Assembly: GCA_045564455.1 (NCBI GenBank)
Contig: JBJLHG010000002.1
Coordinates: 124,001-188,000 of the forward strand
Length of the DNA stretch: 64,000 nt
Source: CASICS01 sp045564455
GTDB taxonomy: Bacteria > Pseudomonadota > Gammaproteobacteria > Magnimaribacterales > AG-339-G14
Reading direction: 5' to 3'
Shown: positions 1-9,606 of the stretch, in pieces
Layout of the letters: every line of letters starts with the position of its first letter
Position numbering within the stretch: position 1 is the first letter of the stretch
The notes under the pieces: generated by a model
What the model was told of the DNA's origin: nothing
What the model saw: only the letters and a program-made list of their open reading frames with translations
Database searches by the model: none
Position numbers and translations under genes: made by a program

Positions 1-480
1 TTAAAGCTGCTCTAGAATATTTTCTGCGCTACTTACCGCAAATGCTCCGCCTTCTTCAGCTAGCAAAGAAGTTACAGTTCCATCTTCTATGATAATCGCG
101 TATCTTGAAGAAACATGACCAATACCCATCGCAGAGAGATCTAAACCAAGATCACAGGCCTTGGCAAACTCACCGTTTCCGTCAGCAAGCATTGTAATTT
201 TATCTCCAACTGACAAGCTCTCTCCCCAAGCTTTCATTACGAAAGGGTTCGTTACAGAAACACATATAATCTCATCAACATTTTTTGATAAGATTTCATC
301 AGCTTTTTCTACAAAACCTGGCATTTGTTTTAAAGAACAAGTTGGAGTAAAAGCTCCTGGTACTCCAACTAATACAACCTTTTTGCCTGAAACATACTCT
401 AGCGAATCTACTCCATCTATACCTTTTTCACCTAACTTGAAGAGGGTTGCGTTTGGTAATTTTTTTCCAATTTCTATCAT
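1..480 (-). CDS. Peroxiredoxin, Prx5/AhpC-TSA type
   Basis: A 159-residue thiol peroxidase that should reduce hydrogen peroxide or organic hydroperoxides in the cytoplasm. The family's active-site signature PGAFTPTCS is present, with the peroxidatic cysteine at C48 and the Thr that activates it just before. Further cysteines lie at C73 and near residue 109, so a resolving partner inside the protein or glutathione/glutaredoxin are both possible. The length is normal for the Prx5 group and the gene is complete, its stop lying at the very edge of the window. It starts 9 bases after the thiC stop, so the two are probably cotranscribed. The family call is strong; the reductant is not determined. 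Confidence 0.93.
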   Translation of the reverse strand: MIEIGKKLPNATLFKLGEKGIDGVDSLEYVSGKKVVLVGVPGAFTPTCSLKQMPGFVEKADEILSKNVDEIICVSVTNPFVMKAWGESLSVGDKITMLADGNGEFAKACDLGLDLSAMGIGHVSSRYAIIIEDGTVTSLLAEEGGAFAVSSAENILEQL

Positions 481-489
481 ATTAGTCTC

Positions 490-2256
490 CTAAACTTCAT
501 TATATATTTTACTTCCCAAGTCCTTAAATTCTTGAGCTTTCTTTTGCATTGCCTCTTCTTGCTCTTTCAATTCTTTTTTAGCGTAATCTCTTACATCTTG
601 TGATATTTTCATCGAACAAAACTTAGGACCACACATTGAGCAAAAGTGAGCTACTTTAGCTGAATCCTTAGGTAAAGTTTCATCGTGATAAGATTTAGCT
701 CTTTCAGGATCAAGACCTAAATTAAATTGATCTTCCCATCTAAAATCGAATCTAGAAGCTGATAGAGCATTATCTCTTATTTGAGCTGAAGGAAGACCTT
801 TTGCAAGATCTCCAGCATGAGCAGCTATTCTATAAGCCATTAATCCTTCCTTAACATCTTCTTTATTGGGCAAGCCCAAGTGTTCTTTGGGTGTTACATA
901 ACAGAGCATTGCGCAGCCATACCAACCTATCATAGCTGCTCCTATTGCCGAAGTAATATGATCATATCCTGGAGCTATATCGGTTGTTAGAGGGCCTAAT
1001 GTGTAAAAAGGAGCCTCATCGCATTCTTCTAATTGAAGATCCATATTTTCTTTAATAAGTTGCATCGGAACATGCCCTGGTCCTTCTATCATAGTCTGGA
1101 CATTATGCTTCCAAGCAATTTTGGTTAATTCACCTAAAGTTTTTAATTCCCCAAATTGAGCTTCATCGTTTGCATCTGCAACTGATCCTGGTCTAAGACC
1201 ATCGCCTAAGGAAAAAGTAATATCGTATTTTTTCATTATCTTGCATATATCTTCGAAACGAGTATATAAAAAGTTTTCTTGATGATGAGCTAAGCACCAT
1301 TTAGCCATTATTGATCCACCTCTTGAAACTATTCCAGTAACTCTTTCGGCGGTTAATGGCACATATTTAAGTAAAACTCCTGCATGAATCGTAAAGTAAT
1401 CAACTCCTTGCTCCGCCTGCTCTATTAATGTTTCCTCAAATACTTCCCAATTAAGATCTTCAGCAACTCCATTTACTTTTTCTAAAGCCTGATAAATAGG
1501 AACAGTTCCGATTGGAACTGGAGAATTTCTTACAATCCACTCTCTGGTTTCATGAATATTTTTGCCAGTACTTAAATCCATTACAGTATCTCCACCCCAT
1601 CTTGTAGACCAAGTTAATTTTTCAACCTCATCATGTATTGAAGATGATAAAGCTGAATTTCCAATGTTTGCGTTAACTTTTATTTTAAAATTTCTTCCAA
1701 TTATCATTGGTTCAATTTCTGGATGATTTATATTTGCAGGTATCACGGCCCTTCCAGATGCTACTTCATCTCTAACAAATTCAGGAGTTACTTTTTCCGG
1801 AATATTAGCTCCAAAGTTTTTCCCTTTATGGAAGTTTCCTTTTTTTAATTTAAGATTTTCTTCGTAATTTTGGTTTTCTCGGATGGCTATATATTCCATT
1901 TCTTCAGTTATTATTCCCCTTCTAGCCAAAGACATTTGAGTTTCTCCTGGATATTGAGATTTTCTAGCAGAAAGCCAGTTTTCTCTTAATTTTGGAAGCC
2001 CTTTTTCAATATCAATTTCAATATTTGGATCAGTGTATGGTCCTGAGCAATCATATAGATAAATGGGAGGATTTTTATGCTCTCCTTCAGAACTAATAGA
2101 ATTAGTTTGAATTACTTCTCTCATAGGAACTCTTATTTCTGGTTTTGAACCAGTAATATAAATTTTCTTAGAACCATTAAAATTTTTGCTAACTGTCTTT
2201 AAAATTTCACCTGATTCGGGAGTGTTTTCAAGAGATTTAGATTTAATTTGTTTCAT
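490..2256 (-). CDS. thiC: Phosphomethylpyrimidine synthase ThiC
   Basis: ThiC converts aminoimidazole ribotide to hydroxymethylpyrimidine phosphate, the pyrimidine half of thiamin, by radical SAM chemistry. The protein is 588 residues. The C-terminal iron-sulfur motif C-x2-C-x4-C is at C539, C542 and C547, followed by a charged lysine/glutamate tail, as in the family. The N-terminal ThiC-associated domain (about residues 1-130) is also present. No other thiamin gene is nearby. The 133-base leader shared with tolC shows no recognisable TPP riboswitch core, and no good Shine-Dalgarno precedes the ATG. Confidence 0.97.
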   Translation of the reverse strand: MKQIKSKSLENTPESGEILKTVSKNFNGSKKIYITGSKPEIRVPMREVIQTNSISSEGEHKNPPIYLYDCSGPYTDPNIEIDIEKGLPKLRENWLSARKSQYPGETQMSLARRGIITEEMEYIAIRENQNYEENLKLKKGNFHKGKNFGANIPEKVTPEFVRDEVASGRAVIPANINHPEIEPMIIGRNFKIKVNANIGNSALSSSIHDEVEKLTWSTRWGGDTVMDLSTGKNIHETREWIVRNSPVPIGTVPIYQALEKVNGVAEDLNWEVFEETLIEQAEQGVDYFTIHAGVLLKYVPLTAERVTGIVSRGGSIMAKWCLAHHQENFLYTRFEDICKIMKKYDITFSLGDGLRPGSVADANDEAQFGELKTLGELTKIAWKHNVQTMIEGPGHVPMQLIKENMDLQLEECDEAPFYTLGPLTTDIAPGYDHITSAIGAAMIGWYGCAMLCYVTPKEHLGLPNKEDVKEGLMAYRIAAHAGDLAKGLPSAQIRDNALSASRFDFRWEDQFNLGLDPERAKSYHDETLPKDSAKVAHFCSMCGPKFCSMKISQDVRDYAKKELKEQEEAMQKKAQEFKDLGSKIYNEV

Positions 2257-2389
2257 TTTTTTATGCTTTTTATTTAATGTTCAAGATGCTTACATTTTCA
2301 TGTTAAGACAATTTTATTTTATATAGTATTTTTACTTTTAAATAATTAATATAGTTATATTATTAGTTTTTTATCACTAACGGGGATTA

Positions 2390-3748
2390 ATGTTGAATTT
2401 AAATAAGGTTATTTTATTTATTGTTGTAATTGGCTTTTCTTTAACTTCTCAATCAACTTCCCTGACTTTAGCTGAAGTTTATGAAATTGCTCTTGAAGAA
2501 GATCCTGAACTAAAAATAGCTCAAGCTTCATACAAAGCTAATAAAGAGGCTAAAGCAAAAGGTATTGCGGGGCTTTTACCTAGCATTACAACTAGAGCTA
2601 GAACTAATTGGAATGAATCTGAAATAATCAAAGGTGGTAGCGTTACTTATGACGCACAAGGAAGTAAAGGAAACAATTCTTATTCTTACTCAGCAGATTT
2701 AGTTCAACCAATATTTAGACTAGATAGATGGTTTCAATTTGGACAAGGAAAAGCTTTAAGCAAGATAGCCAAAGCACAATTTGGATATGCTCAACAAGAA
2801 ACAATTTTAAGAGTAACTCAAACTTATTTTGATTTATTGAAGGCTATAAAGAATCTTGAGGTAGCAAGATCAGAAGAATCAGCAATAAAGAAGCAAAGGG
2901 ATCGCTCTAAGCGATTATTTGAAGAAGGGGTTTCTTCAGTAACTGAATACCAAGAAGCTCAAGCTTTTTATGATTTGTCTAGAGTTTCAAGAATTGCAAG
3001 CGAAGGGCAATTAGAATTTGCTAGGGAGGCGCTAATAGCGATTATCGGCGAAGCGCCAGAACTAGTAGATTTAAATGATGCATATCCAATTGCTCCTCCA
3101 AATCCTAAATCTAGACAAGAATGGGTAGGACTTGGCTTAACTAATAATTTTTCTCTTCAAGCGTCTAGAATGAAGACTAAGGCAGCAAAAAGGAATGCTC
3201 AAAGCAAACTGTCTAATCATTTTCCTGATATAGATCTAGTTGGAAACATTACTAGAAATACTAGTAGAGGTATTACAAGCCTATCTGGAAGTGGCTTTAC
3301 TTATGGAGAAAACGAAATAGAAGATACTAGATATAGCTTACAATTTTCTTGGCCTCTTATGGCTGGAGGCTTGGTTAGTTCGGAAAGAAGAGAAGCATAT
3401 GCCCTGTTAGAAAAAGCTAGACAAGAAGAAATTCTCTCTGAAAGAGGCACCATTAGAGAAGTCAAATCAAGATATTCTTCGGTTATGACTAATCTAGCAA
3501 ATGTAGAAGCGCGGAAACAAGCTTTAAAATCTTCAGAATTGGCTTTGAAAGCTACACGATTTGGTTACGAATCAAATACTAGAAATATTGTTGATTTGCT
3601 AAATGCGGAAAAGGGATTTTTTTCAGCTCAAAGAGATTTGAACTCTGCTAGATATGATTTTATTTTGTCAGAATTTTCTTTGAAAATATCTTCTGGATCG
3701 TTATCTCCTAGAGATGTTTATGACATAAGTAACTTTATGATCAAATAA
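2390..3748 (+). CDS. tolC: TolC-family outer membrane efflux channel
   Basis: A 452-residue outer membrane channel protein of the TolC type, the exit duct for tripartite efflux pumps and type I secretion. Residues 1 to about 24 form a signal peptide ending near QSTS. Two OEP repeats follow, each with long coiled-coil helices (for example residues 140-200 and 325-415) and a beta-barrel stretch rich in Ser/Tyr/Gly between them. Two such repeats are the family's normal architecture. The gene reads divergently from thiC and its stop abuts the mutM start with no spacer. No pump or membrane-fusion gene is adjacent, which suits a shared housekeeping TolC. Confidence 0.9.
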   Translation: MLNLNKVILFIVVIGFSLTSQSTSLTLAEVYEIALEEDPELKIAQASYKANKEAKAKGIAGLLPSITTRARTNWNESEIIKGGSVTYDAQGSKGNNSYSYSADLVQPIFRLDRWFQFGQGKALSKIAKAQFGYAQQETILRVTQTYFDLLKAIKNLEVARSEESAIKKQRDRSKRLFEEGVSSVTEYQEAQAFYDLSRVSRIASEGQLEFAREALIAIIGEAPELVDLNDAYPIAPPNPKSRQEWVGLGLTNNFSLQASRMKTKAAKRNAQSKLSNHFPDIDLVGNITRNTSRGITSLSGSGFTYGENEIEDTRYSLQFSWPLMAGGLVSSERREAYALLEKARQEEILSERGTIREVKSRYSSVMTNLANVEARKQALKSSELALKATRFGYESNTRNIVDLLNAEKGFFSAQRDLNSARYDFILSEFSLKISSGSLSPRDVYDISNFMIK

Positions 3749-4564
3749 ATGCCCGAACTGCCTGAAGTTGAAACGACTTTAAAAGGTGTTTCTAAAGAAA
3801 TCTTAAATAAGAAAATAAAATCTTTTGTTTGTCGAGAACGCAAACTTAGGTGGCCAATTCCAATGGATATGCATAACTTTCTCAAAGGGAAGACTTTTAT
3901 AAGTGCTGTCAGAAGAGGTAAATATATTATTTTGTATCTTGATAAGGGCGCTGTTTTAATTCATCTAGGAATGTCAGGTAAATTGAGAATTTTTAAAGGA
4001 TCTGTTGATCCTATAAAACATGAACATTGGGATATTAATTTTACAGATGGTTGGAATTTGCGGTACACAGATACAAGAAAATTTGGTGCCCTTCTAAAAA
4101 CAACTAAAGATCCATATGAGCATAAATTAATAAAATCTCTAGGTCCTGAGCCTCTCGGAAATTCTTTTAATGGAGATTATTTATTTCAAAAATCTCGAAA
4201 AAAAACTAAACCCATAAAAAATTTTATTATGGATTCTAAAATTGTCACTGGTGTTGGAAATATATATGCAAATGAAGCACTTTTTATGGCTGGAATCAGG
4301 CCAACTAAAAAATCTGGATTAGTCTCGAAAGCAAAATATCAAGATTTAAGTCAAGCTATTGTAGAAACTTTAAAAGAAGCAATAGAGGCAGGTGGGACAA
4401 CTCTAAAAGATTATTCAAATGCTAATGAAGCACCTGGATATTTTAAAAAAGAGTTAAAAGTCTATGATCGAGGAGGAGAGTCTTGTTTAGTTTGCAAAAA
4501 AGATTTAAAAGAAATTAGACAATCAAATAGAAGTACAGTTTATTGCAGTAACTGCCAAAACTAG
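3749..4564 (+). CDS. mutM: Formamidopyrimidine-DNA glycosylase MutM/Fpg
   Basis: A bifunctional base-excision repair glycosylase/AP lyase acting on 8-oxoguanine and ring-opened purines. The processed N-terminus PELPEVETT supplies the catalytic proline and glutamate. The C-terminal zinc finger is intact with C246, C249, C266 and C269. The mid-protein helix-two-turn-helix segment (VGNIYANEALF) is also seen. At 271 residues it is standard length. It follows tolC without a gap and overlaps the convergent coaD by 4 bases; mutM beside coaD is a common gammaproteobacterial arrangement. Confidence 0.97.
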   Translation: MPELPEVETTLKGVSKEILNKKIKSFVCRERKLRWPIPMDMHNFLKGKTFISAVRRGKYIILYLDKGAVLIHLGMSGKLRIFKGSVDPIKHEHWDINFTDGWNLRYTDTRKFGALLKTTKDPYEHKLIKSLGPEPLGNSFNGDYLFQKSRKKTKPIKNFIMDSKIVTGVGNIYANEALFMAGIRPTKKSGLVSKAKYQDLSQAIVETLKEAIEAGGTTLKDYSNANEAPGYFKKELKVYDRGGESCLVCKKDLKEIRQSNRSTVYCSNCQN

Positions 4565-5040
4565 CCGTATTTTCTTTTTAATTCTGACAAGGAAATTGCA
4601 TCAACAAATTCTGAAACATCTCCACCCATTTTGCATATCTCTTTTACTAAGGAAGAAGAAATATAAGAGTATTGTTCTTTGGGAGTGAGAAAAACGCTTT
4701 CTAGTTCGGGCATCATTGCTCGATTCATATTCGCTAACTGAAATTCGTATTCAAAATCGGCAACTACTCTCAAACCTCGAATAAGGATTTTTGCATCATT
4801 ATCTTTAGCTAAATCCACTAGCAATCCTGAGAAACCTACAATTTCCACTTTATCATTTTCATGAAAGATTTTTTCCGCTATATCTATTCGTTCTTCTAAA
4901 GTGAATAAAGGGTTCTTAGCTTCACTTGCAGCAACCGCTATAACTACTGAATCAAATAATTTACATGCTCTTTCAATAAGATCAACATGACCTTTGGTCA
5001 TAGGATCAAAAGTACCTGGATATATAGCTCTTTGAGACAT
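4561..5040 (-). CDS. coaD: Phosphopantetheine adenylyltransferase CoaD
   Basis: CoaD transfers AMP from ATP to 4'-phosphopantetheine, the penultimate step of coenzyme A synthesis. The nucleotidyltransferase signature TKGHVDL (the T/HxGH type) follows the N-terminal YPGTFDP, and the second signature ISSSLVKEI is near residues 127-135. I chose the ATG at 5040 rather than the GTG one codon upstream, because the family begins only a few residues before the YPGTFDP motif. The product is 159 residues, the usual length. It converges on mutM with a 4-base overlap. Confidence 0.97.
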   Translation of the reverse strand: MSQRAIYPGTFDPMTKGHVDLIERACKLFDSVVIAVAASEAKNPLFTLEERIDIAEKIFHENDKVEIVGFSGLLVDLAKDNDAKILIRGLRVVADFEYEFQLANMNRAMMPELESVFLTPKEQYSYISSSLVKEICKMGGDVSEFVDAISLSELKRKYG

Positions 5041-5109
5041 CACAGTATTATATTCTATAATAGGACAAAGACATATTTTGAACCAATAATTAACATTTCG
5101 AGAACATCA

Positions 5110-5328
5110 GTGAAAATTTTTTTGTACGAGCTTATAAATAAAGAAAATGAACAAGAGATAGTTTATGCAAGCCATTTTTCAGATATTGAAAAATATGCAA
5201 AGGCTAATAGCTTTTTAATCAAAGAAGAAATTAAATCTTATTCTCCAGCTATGCTACTCAAATATTATAAATGGGTAGGAACTGGAAATAATCCATGTGT
5301 TGTATCAAGGCCTTGGAAATATAAGTGA
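5110..5328 (+). CDS. Small hypothetical protein, GTG start
   Basis: A 72-residue soluble protein with no family I recognise. It starts with KIFLYELINKENE and ends with a conserved-looking NNPCVVSRPWKYK segment that has a single cysteine. The frame is open further upstream into coaD, but those upstream residues look like antisense of coaD; the GTG at 5110 gives a sensible N-terminus. It lies between divergent coaD and convergent corC, alone on its strand. Its reality is supported by amino-acid composition (balanced charges, few rare residues) rather than homology. Confidence 0.55.
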   Translation: MKIFLYELINKENEQEIVYASHFSDIEKYAKANSFLIKEEIKSYSPAMLLKYYKWVGTGNNPCVVSRPWKYK

Positions 5329-5330
5329 AA

Positions 5331-6212
5331 TTAAATTTTCACTCTAATTTTTTTGATTTGTTTTTTATTTGCTGAAGCGATGGTAAATTTTATGTTTTGA
5401 ATCTTTATCGATTCATTAACTAGTGGAAATTTTCCAAACTTGTTCATTACATATCCAGCAATAGTATCAAAATCATCATCTTCAAAAGATGTTTCGAATT
5501 TTTCATTAAATTCCTCTATTTCTGTTAAACCAGAAACATTGAATTCACGATCAGAGATTTGCATAATTTTTTGATCATCAGATAAATCGGTTTCATCTTC
5601 AATTTCCCCAACAATTTCTTCTAAAACATCCTCAATAGTTACTAGTCCGCTTATCTCTCCAAATTCGTCCACCACAAGCGCCATATGACTTCTATTTGTT
5701 TTAAATTCTTCTAAGAGAATATTTATTTTTTTACTCTCTGGTATATGAATTACTGGACGAATAATTGATTTCAAATCAAATTCATTAATATCGAAGTTTG
5801 CTTTAATTAGGCCCGGCGCAAACTTAAGTAAATCTTTAGCTAATAAAATTCCTATAATTTTATCTTCATTTTCATCTAAAACTGGGAATCTAGAATGAGA
5901 TGATTCAACAACTTTATTCAATAAGTCATCCAAAGAATCGGAATCTTTAATTAACACCATTTGAGATCTAGGAACCATGACATCTCTTACTGGAATTGAA
6001 GAAAACTCAATTGTTTCTTCTATCATTCCGAGAATACCTTTATCTATTACATTATTTTCTTCAGCATCACGCAAAACAGAAGTAAGTTCTTCTTGATCAA
6101 TAGGTTTGAAGGAGGCCTTTATGTAAAGCTCTCTAAAAAAGTGTTTAATTTTTTTTATATAGCCCAACTTTTCGTTTAATTGGGCCTCGGTACTTGGAGG
6201 TTCGTCTCTCAT
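5331..6212 (-). CDS. corC: CorC/HlyC-type CBS-domain protein (YbeX-like)
   Basis: A 293-residue cytoplasmic protein with two CBS domains (about residues 70-195, including VMVPRSQMV and a second copy VTIEDVLEEIVGEIEDE) and a C-terminal CorC_HlyC domain of about 80 residues. It has no membrane segment, unlike the long CorB/HlyC relatives. E. coli YbeX/CorC is linked genetically to magnesium/cobalt efflux and to ribosome maintenance. It is the last gene of the miaB-phoH-ybeY-corC operon, 3 bases after ybeY. The apolipoprotein acyltransferase gene lnt, which often follows, is not here. Confidence 0.92.
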   Translation of the reverse strand: MRDEPPSTEAQLNEKLGYIKKIKHFFRELYIKASFKPIDQEELTSVLRDAEENNVIDKGILGMIEETIEFSSIPVRDVMVPRSQMVLIKDSDSLDDLLNKVVESSHSRFPVLDENEDKIIGILLAKDLLKFAPGLIKANFDINEFDLKSIIRPVIHIPESKKINILLEEFKTNRSHMALVVDEFGEISGLVTIEDVLEEIVGEIEDETDLSDDQKIMQISDREFNVSGLTEIEEFNEKFETSFEDDDFDTIAGYVMNKFGKFPLVNESIKIQNIKFTIASANKKQIKKIRVKI

Positions 6213-6215
6213 CGA

Positions 6216-6677
6216 CTAGTAAGGGTCTCCCGCTGATAAATTATTCATTACTTGTATTTCAATCTCTTCCATTGACATTCTTTCATGATTTTCTTCATGA
6301 TTGAAGCCTATCAAATGCAAAAAGCCATGAATTATCATATGTTTTAATCTATTTTCATATGTTTTTAAATATTCTTTTGCTTCTTTCTCAATAATTTCTT
6401 TACACAAAACTATATCTCCCAAAAGTGGTGAATCATTATCCTTAAGATGACTGTTAGTTCCAAAAGACAAAACATTAGTTGGTTGGTCCTTTCCTCTATA
6501 CTCTAAATTTAATTTTTGAATTTCTTCACTTGAAACAATTGAAATGCCTATCTGAAAATTACCAGCAATAGTATTTGTTGGTGACGAAACTTGGATAACA
6601 TCTTTGAGAATATTTATTACGTTTATTTCTGAAAAAGCATCGCCTTCTTCTTTAAAGTTATTTAAGAAAATTTCCAT
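6216..6677 (-). CDS. ybeY: Endoribonuclease YbeY
   Basis: A single-strand-specific metallo-endoribonuclease involved in 16S rRNA 3' end maturation and ribosome quality control. The zinc triad H-x3-H-x5-H is seen at H117, H121 and H127 in the segment HGFLHLIGFNHE. The length of 153 residues is typical. The gene begins immediately after the phoH stop (no spacer), the classic phoH-ybeY pairing, so translational coupling is likely. Confidence 0.97.
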   Translation of the reverse strand: MEIFLNNFKEEGDAFSEINVINILKDVIQVSSPTNTIAGNFQIGISIVSSEEIQKLNLEYRGKDQPTNVLSFGTNSHLKDNDSPLLGDIVLCKEIIEKEAKEYLKTYENRLKHMIIHGFLHLIGFNHEENHERMSMEEIEIQVMNNLSAGDPY

Positions 6678-7649
6678 TTAGAAAGACTTCTTTTCATAAG
6701 CTTCAATAATTTTTTGGACCAATCCATGTCGAACAACATCCTTGGGATGAAAATAAAAAAAAGAAATTCCTTTTTCTTTTTCCAGCACTTTAATCGCATC
6801 TGATAGTCCTGAGACAACTCCTTTTGGCAAATCTGTTTGTGTAACATCTCCGGTAACGACAGCGGTTGATCCAAAACCTATTCTAGTTAAGAACATTTTC
6901 ATTTGAGAGGGCGTACAGTTTTGAGCCTCATCTAAAATTAGAAAAGCATCATTTAGAGTCCTTCCTCTCATATAAGCTAAAGGCGCAACTTCGATTTTTC
7001 CGTTTTCTACTAAACGATCAACTTTCTCTTTTCCCATCATTTCATATAAAGCGTCGTATAAAGGTCTTAAATAAGGATCAACTTTTTGTGACAAATCTCC
7101 TGGCAAAAATCCTAAGCTTTCTCCTGCCTCAACTGCAGGTCTGGTTAAAATAATCTTATTCACTTTTTCTTCCATAAAATGATTTACCGCAGCAGCGACA
7201 GCTAGATATGTTTTACCTGTTCCTGCAGGTCCTATACCGAATGCAATATCCTTTTCATAAATTGAGGATAGAAACTCTTCTTGGGAATTATTTCTAGGCG
7301 ATACATATAATTTTGGCGTTTGAATAGTTTGATCTTTTCCTTTTGCTAGCTCAAAAATTTGACCATTATGATCTTTTGTAGCTCCGTTTAATGCACGCCT
7401 TATTGAAAAGTGCACTTCATCAGCACTAACTGAATCTCTTGATTCTGCAAGAATAGCCAAGTCCTCAATAATTGTTTTGCTCTTAACAACGTTATTTTTT
7501 TCACCAGAAATAGAAAAGCTATTCCCTCTACTACTAATTTTGACTTCTAAGGATTCTTCTATTTGATTTAGATTTGCATCTACAGGACCACAAACTAGAG
7601 CAAGATTTTCTGATTCTATGGCTGGGAGTTTGAATTTTAATTTCGGCAT
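6678..7649 (-). CDS. phoH: PhoH-family ATPase (YbeZ-like)
   Basis: A 323-residue PhoH-like P-loop ATPase, probably an RNA-associated partner of YbeY. An N-terminal KH-like region (about residues 1-90) precedes the ATPase core, with Walker A GPAGTGKT at residues 140-147 and a Walker B-like FLILDEAQN near residue 237. It sits between miaB and ybeY, spaced 9 bases from miaB. The family's biochemical role is still loosely defined; the identification by sequence is solid. Confidence 0.95.
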   Translation of the reverse strand: MPKLKFKLPAIESENLALVCGPVDANLNQIEESLEVKISSRGNSFSISGEKNNVVKSKTIIEDLAILAESRDSVSADEVHFSIRRALNGATKDHNGQIFELAKGKDQTIQTPKLYVSPRNNSQEEFLSSIYEKDIAFGIGPAGTGKTYLAVAAAVNHFMEEKVNKIILTRPAVEAGESLGFLPGDLSQKVDPYLRPLYDALYEMMGKEKVDRLVENGKIEVAPLAYMRGRTLNDAFLILDEAQNCTPSQMKMFLTRIGFGSTAVVTGDVTQTDLPKGVVSGLSDAIKVLEKEKGISFFYFHPKDVVRHGLVQKIIEAYEKKSF

Positions 7650-7658
7650 ATTTAAAGG

Positions 7659-8981
7659 TTAAGCATTAACCAATGTTCCTCTTAAACAATTTGTTAATTG
7701 ATCAATAATTTCTATATCAGCAAAGTTTCCGATTAAAGCCTCGGTAGATGCAAAATTAACCACTCTATTATTTTCTGTTCTAGCTTGCATCTCTCCAGGA
7801 TTTTTCTTTGATATGCCTGTAACCAAGCATCTTTCAGTTGAACCAATCATTTTACGACCAATTTTAGATGAATAATCATTAAGTTTGTGTTGCAAGACTG
7901 ATAGCCTTTCTTTCTTTTCAGTTTGCGAAACATTATCTTCCATTTCTGCTGCTGGAGTATTTGGACGAGCGCTATAAATAAAACTAAAGGATTCGTCATA
8001 ACCTACAGCATCAATAATATCTAAGGTATCTTGAAAATCTTTTTCTGATTCGCCTGGGAACCCAACTATAAAGTCAGAAGAAAAACTTATATTGGGTCTA
8101 TTTTTTCTAATTCTGTCAATTAGCTCTAGATAAAATTCAGATGTATATCTTCTTCTCATGAGTTTTAGTATCCGGTCGGAGCCGCTTTGGACTGGCAAAT
8201 GAACGTGACTAACCAGTTCAGGCAAACCAGCATACAAATCTACCAAATCATCTCTAAACTCATAAGGATGACTTGTGGTATATCTTATTCGATCAATACC
8301 ATCTATTTTGGCTGTTTTCTCAATCAAATAAGCCAAGGATTTTTTTTCACCTGATTCTAGTCCTACAAAATTATTTACGTTTTGTCCTAAAAGATTAACC
8401 TCTCTGACTCCTTGACCAGCTAAATTCTTAATTTCTTCAATTATATCATTTACTGGTCTACTTACTTCATGACCTCTGGTGTGAGGAACCACACAAAACG
8501 AACAATATTTATTACAGCCTTCTGCAATTGATACGAAAGCTGTAGGCTCATCAGTTTTTGTGTCTGGTATGTGATCAAACTTTTCTATTTTTGGAAAAGA
8601 TATATCTAGTTGCCTTTTATCTTCTTGCACAGCGTTTTTATACATACTTGGCAGTCTATGAAGTGTTTGGGGTCCAAATACGATATCTACTGCGGGAGCT
8701 CTCTTAGAAAGACTATCTCCTTCTTGGCTCGCAACACATCCGCCAATAGCTATTTTTAAATTAGGATTATTATCTTTTAATTTTTTCCATCTACCAATTT
8801 GATGAAAAACTCTTTCTTGAGCTTTTTCTCGAATTGAGCATGTGTTTAAAACCAATAAATCTGCTTCTTCTTGATTGTTTGTTTGAATGAAATCTTCTTT
8901 TATAGAGAGCATATCCAGCATCTTTGCTGAATCATATTCATTCATTTGACACCCATGGGTCTTAATAAAAACTTTCTTCAT
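7659..8981 (-). CDS. miaB: tRNA-2-methylthio-N6-dimethylallyladenosine synthase MiaB
   Basis: A radical SAM methylthiotransferase that adds the 2-methylthio group to i6A37 of tRNAs reading UNN codons. The N-terminal UPF0004 domain carries its auxiliary-cluster cysteines at C11, C48 and C82. The radical SAM triad C-x3-C-x2-C is at C156, C160 and C163. A C-terminal TRAM domain occupies about residues 375-440. The 440-residue length is normal. It is the first gene of the operon that runs through phoH, ybeY and corC. Confidence 0.97.
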   Translation of the reverse strand: MKKVFIKTHGCQMNEYDSAKMLDMLSIKEDFIQTNNQEEADLLVLNTCSIREKAQERVFHQIGRWKKLKDNNPNLKIAIGGCVASQEGDSLSKRAPAVDIVFGPQTLHRLPSMYKNAVQEDKRQLDISFPKIEKFDHIPDTKTDEPTAFVSIAEGCNKYCSFCVVPHTRGHEVSRPVNDIIEEIKNLAGQGVREVNLLGQNVNNFVGLESGEKKSLAYLIEKTAKIDGIDRIRYTTSHPYEFRDDLVDLYAGLPELVSHVHLPVQSGSDRILKLMRRRYTSEFYLELIDRIRKNRPNISFSSDFIVGFPGESEKDFQDTLDIIDAVGYDESFSFIYSARPNTPAAEMEDNVSQTEKKERLSVLQHKLNDYSSKIGRKMIGSTERCLVTGISKKNPGEMQARTENNRVVNFASTEALIGNFADIEIIDQLTNCLRGTLVNA

Positions 8982-9021
8982 TTTCTAATCTGAACGCGCG
9001 ATTATAAAGAAATTCAAAATA

Positions 9022-9567
9022 TTAGCTAGATTGAGCAAAGATGGTGTCTCGATAAAATCTTAATTCATTTATTGACTCATAAACGTCAGCCTCTGCCCTA
9101 TGAGCAGCGTTTTTTTGAGCATGTTTTATATTAATATCAGGTCTCCATCTCTTTGTTAATTCCTTAACAGAGCTGACATCGATGCATCTGTAATGAAAAT
9201 AATCTTCTAATTCGGGCATGTATAAAGTTAGAAATTTTCTATCATGCCAAACTGTGTTGCCGCACAAAGGGGATTCTCCCTTTTCTACATGTTGTTTTAT
9301 AAAATCTAAAGTTGTTTGTTCTGCTTCTTTTTCAGAGATATCGCTTTCTAAAACTTCATCTATTAGTCCAGATGCTCCATGATGACTTTGATTCCAGTCA
9401 TCCATTCCGTCTAACAATTCTTTGGACTGCGAGATCACCATACCCGGGCCTTCGATAATTTCTGTTAAGTCCTCATTTGTGACGCAAGTATAAATTTCAA
9501 TAATCCTTTCTGCGTTGGGGTCTAAACCTGTCATTTCTAAATCTAACCAGATTAATTTTTTTTCCAT
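9022..9567 (-). CDS. orn: Oligoribonuclease
   Basis: A DEDD-family 3'-5' exoribonuclease that degrades 2-5 nucleotide RNA fragments and, in many gammaproteobacteria, the c-di-GMP product pGpG. The first catalytic motif WLDLEMTGLD gives D9 and E11. The later DEDDh residues are in the HDRKFL region and in AAHRAEADVYESI near the C-terminus. The length of 181 residues is standard. It stands alone on the minus strand, divergent from ubiE across 39 bases. Confidence 0.97.
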   Translation of the reverse strand: MEKKLIWLDLEMTGLDPNAERIIEIYTCVTNEDLTEIIEGPGMVISQSKELLDGMDDWNQSHHGASGLIDEVLESDISEKEAEQTTLDFIKQHVEKGESPLCGNTVWHDRKFLTLYMPELEDYFHYRCIDVSSVKELTKRWRPDINIKHAQKNAAHRAEADVYESINELRFYRDTIFAQSS

Positions 9568-9606
9568 GTGTTTACTTTACAATACCTTTGATATAAAAAA
9601 TTTATT

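Noticed and set aside
4987..5109. Upstream extension of the small gene at 5110
   Set aside because: The extra 41 codons overlap the coaD gene antisense and look unlike protein; the GTG at 5110 gives a better start.
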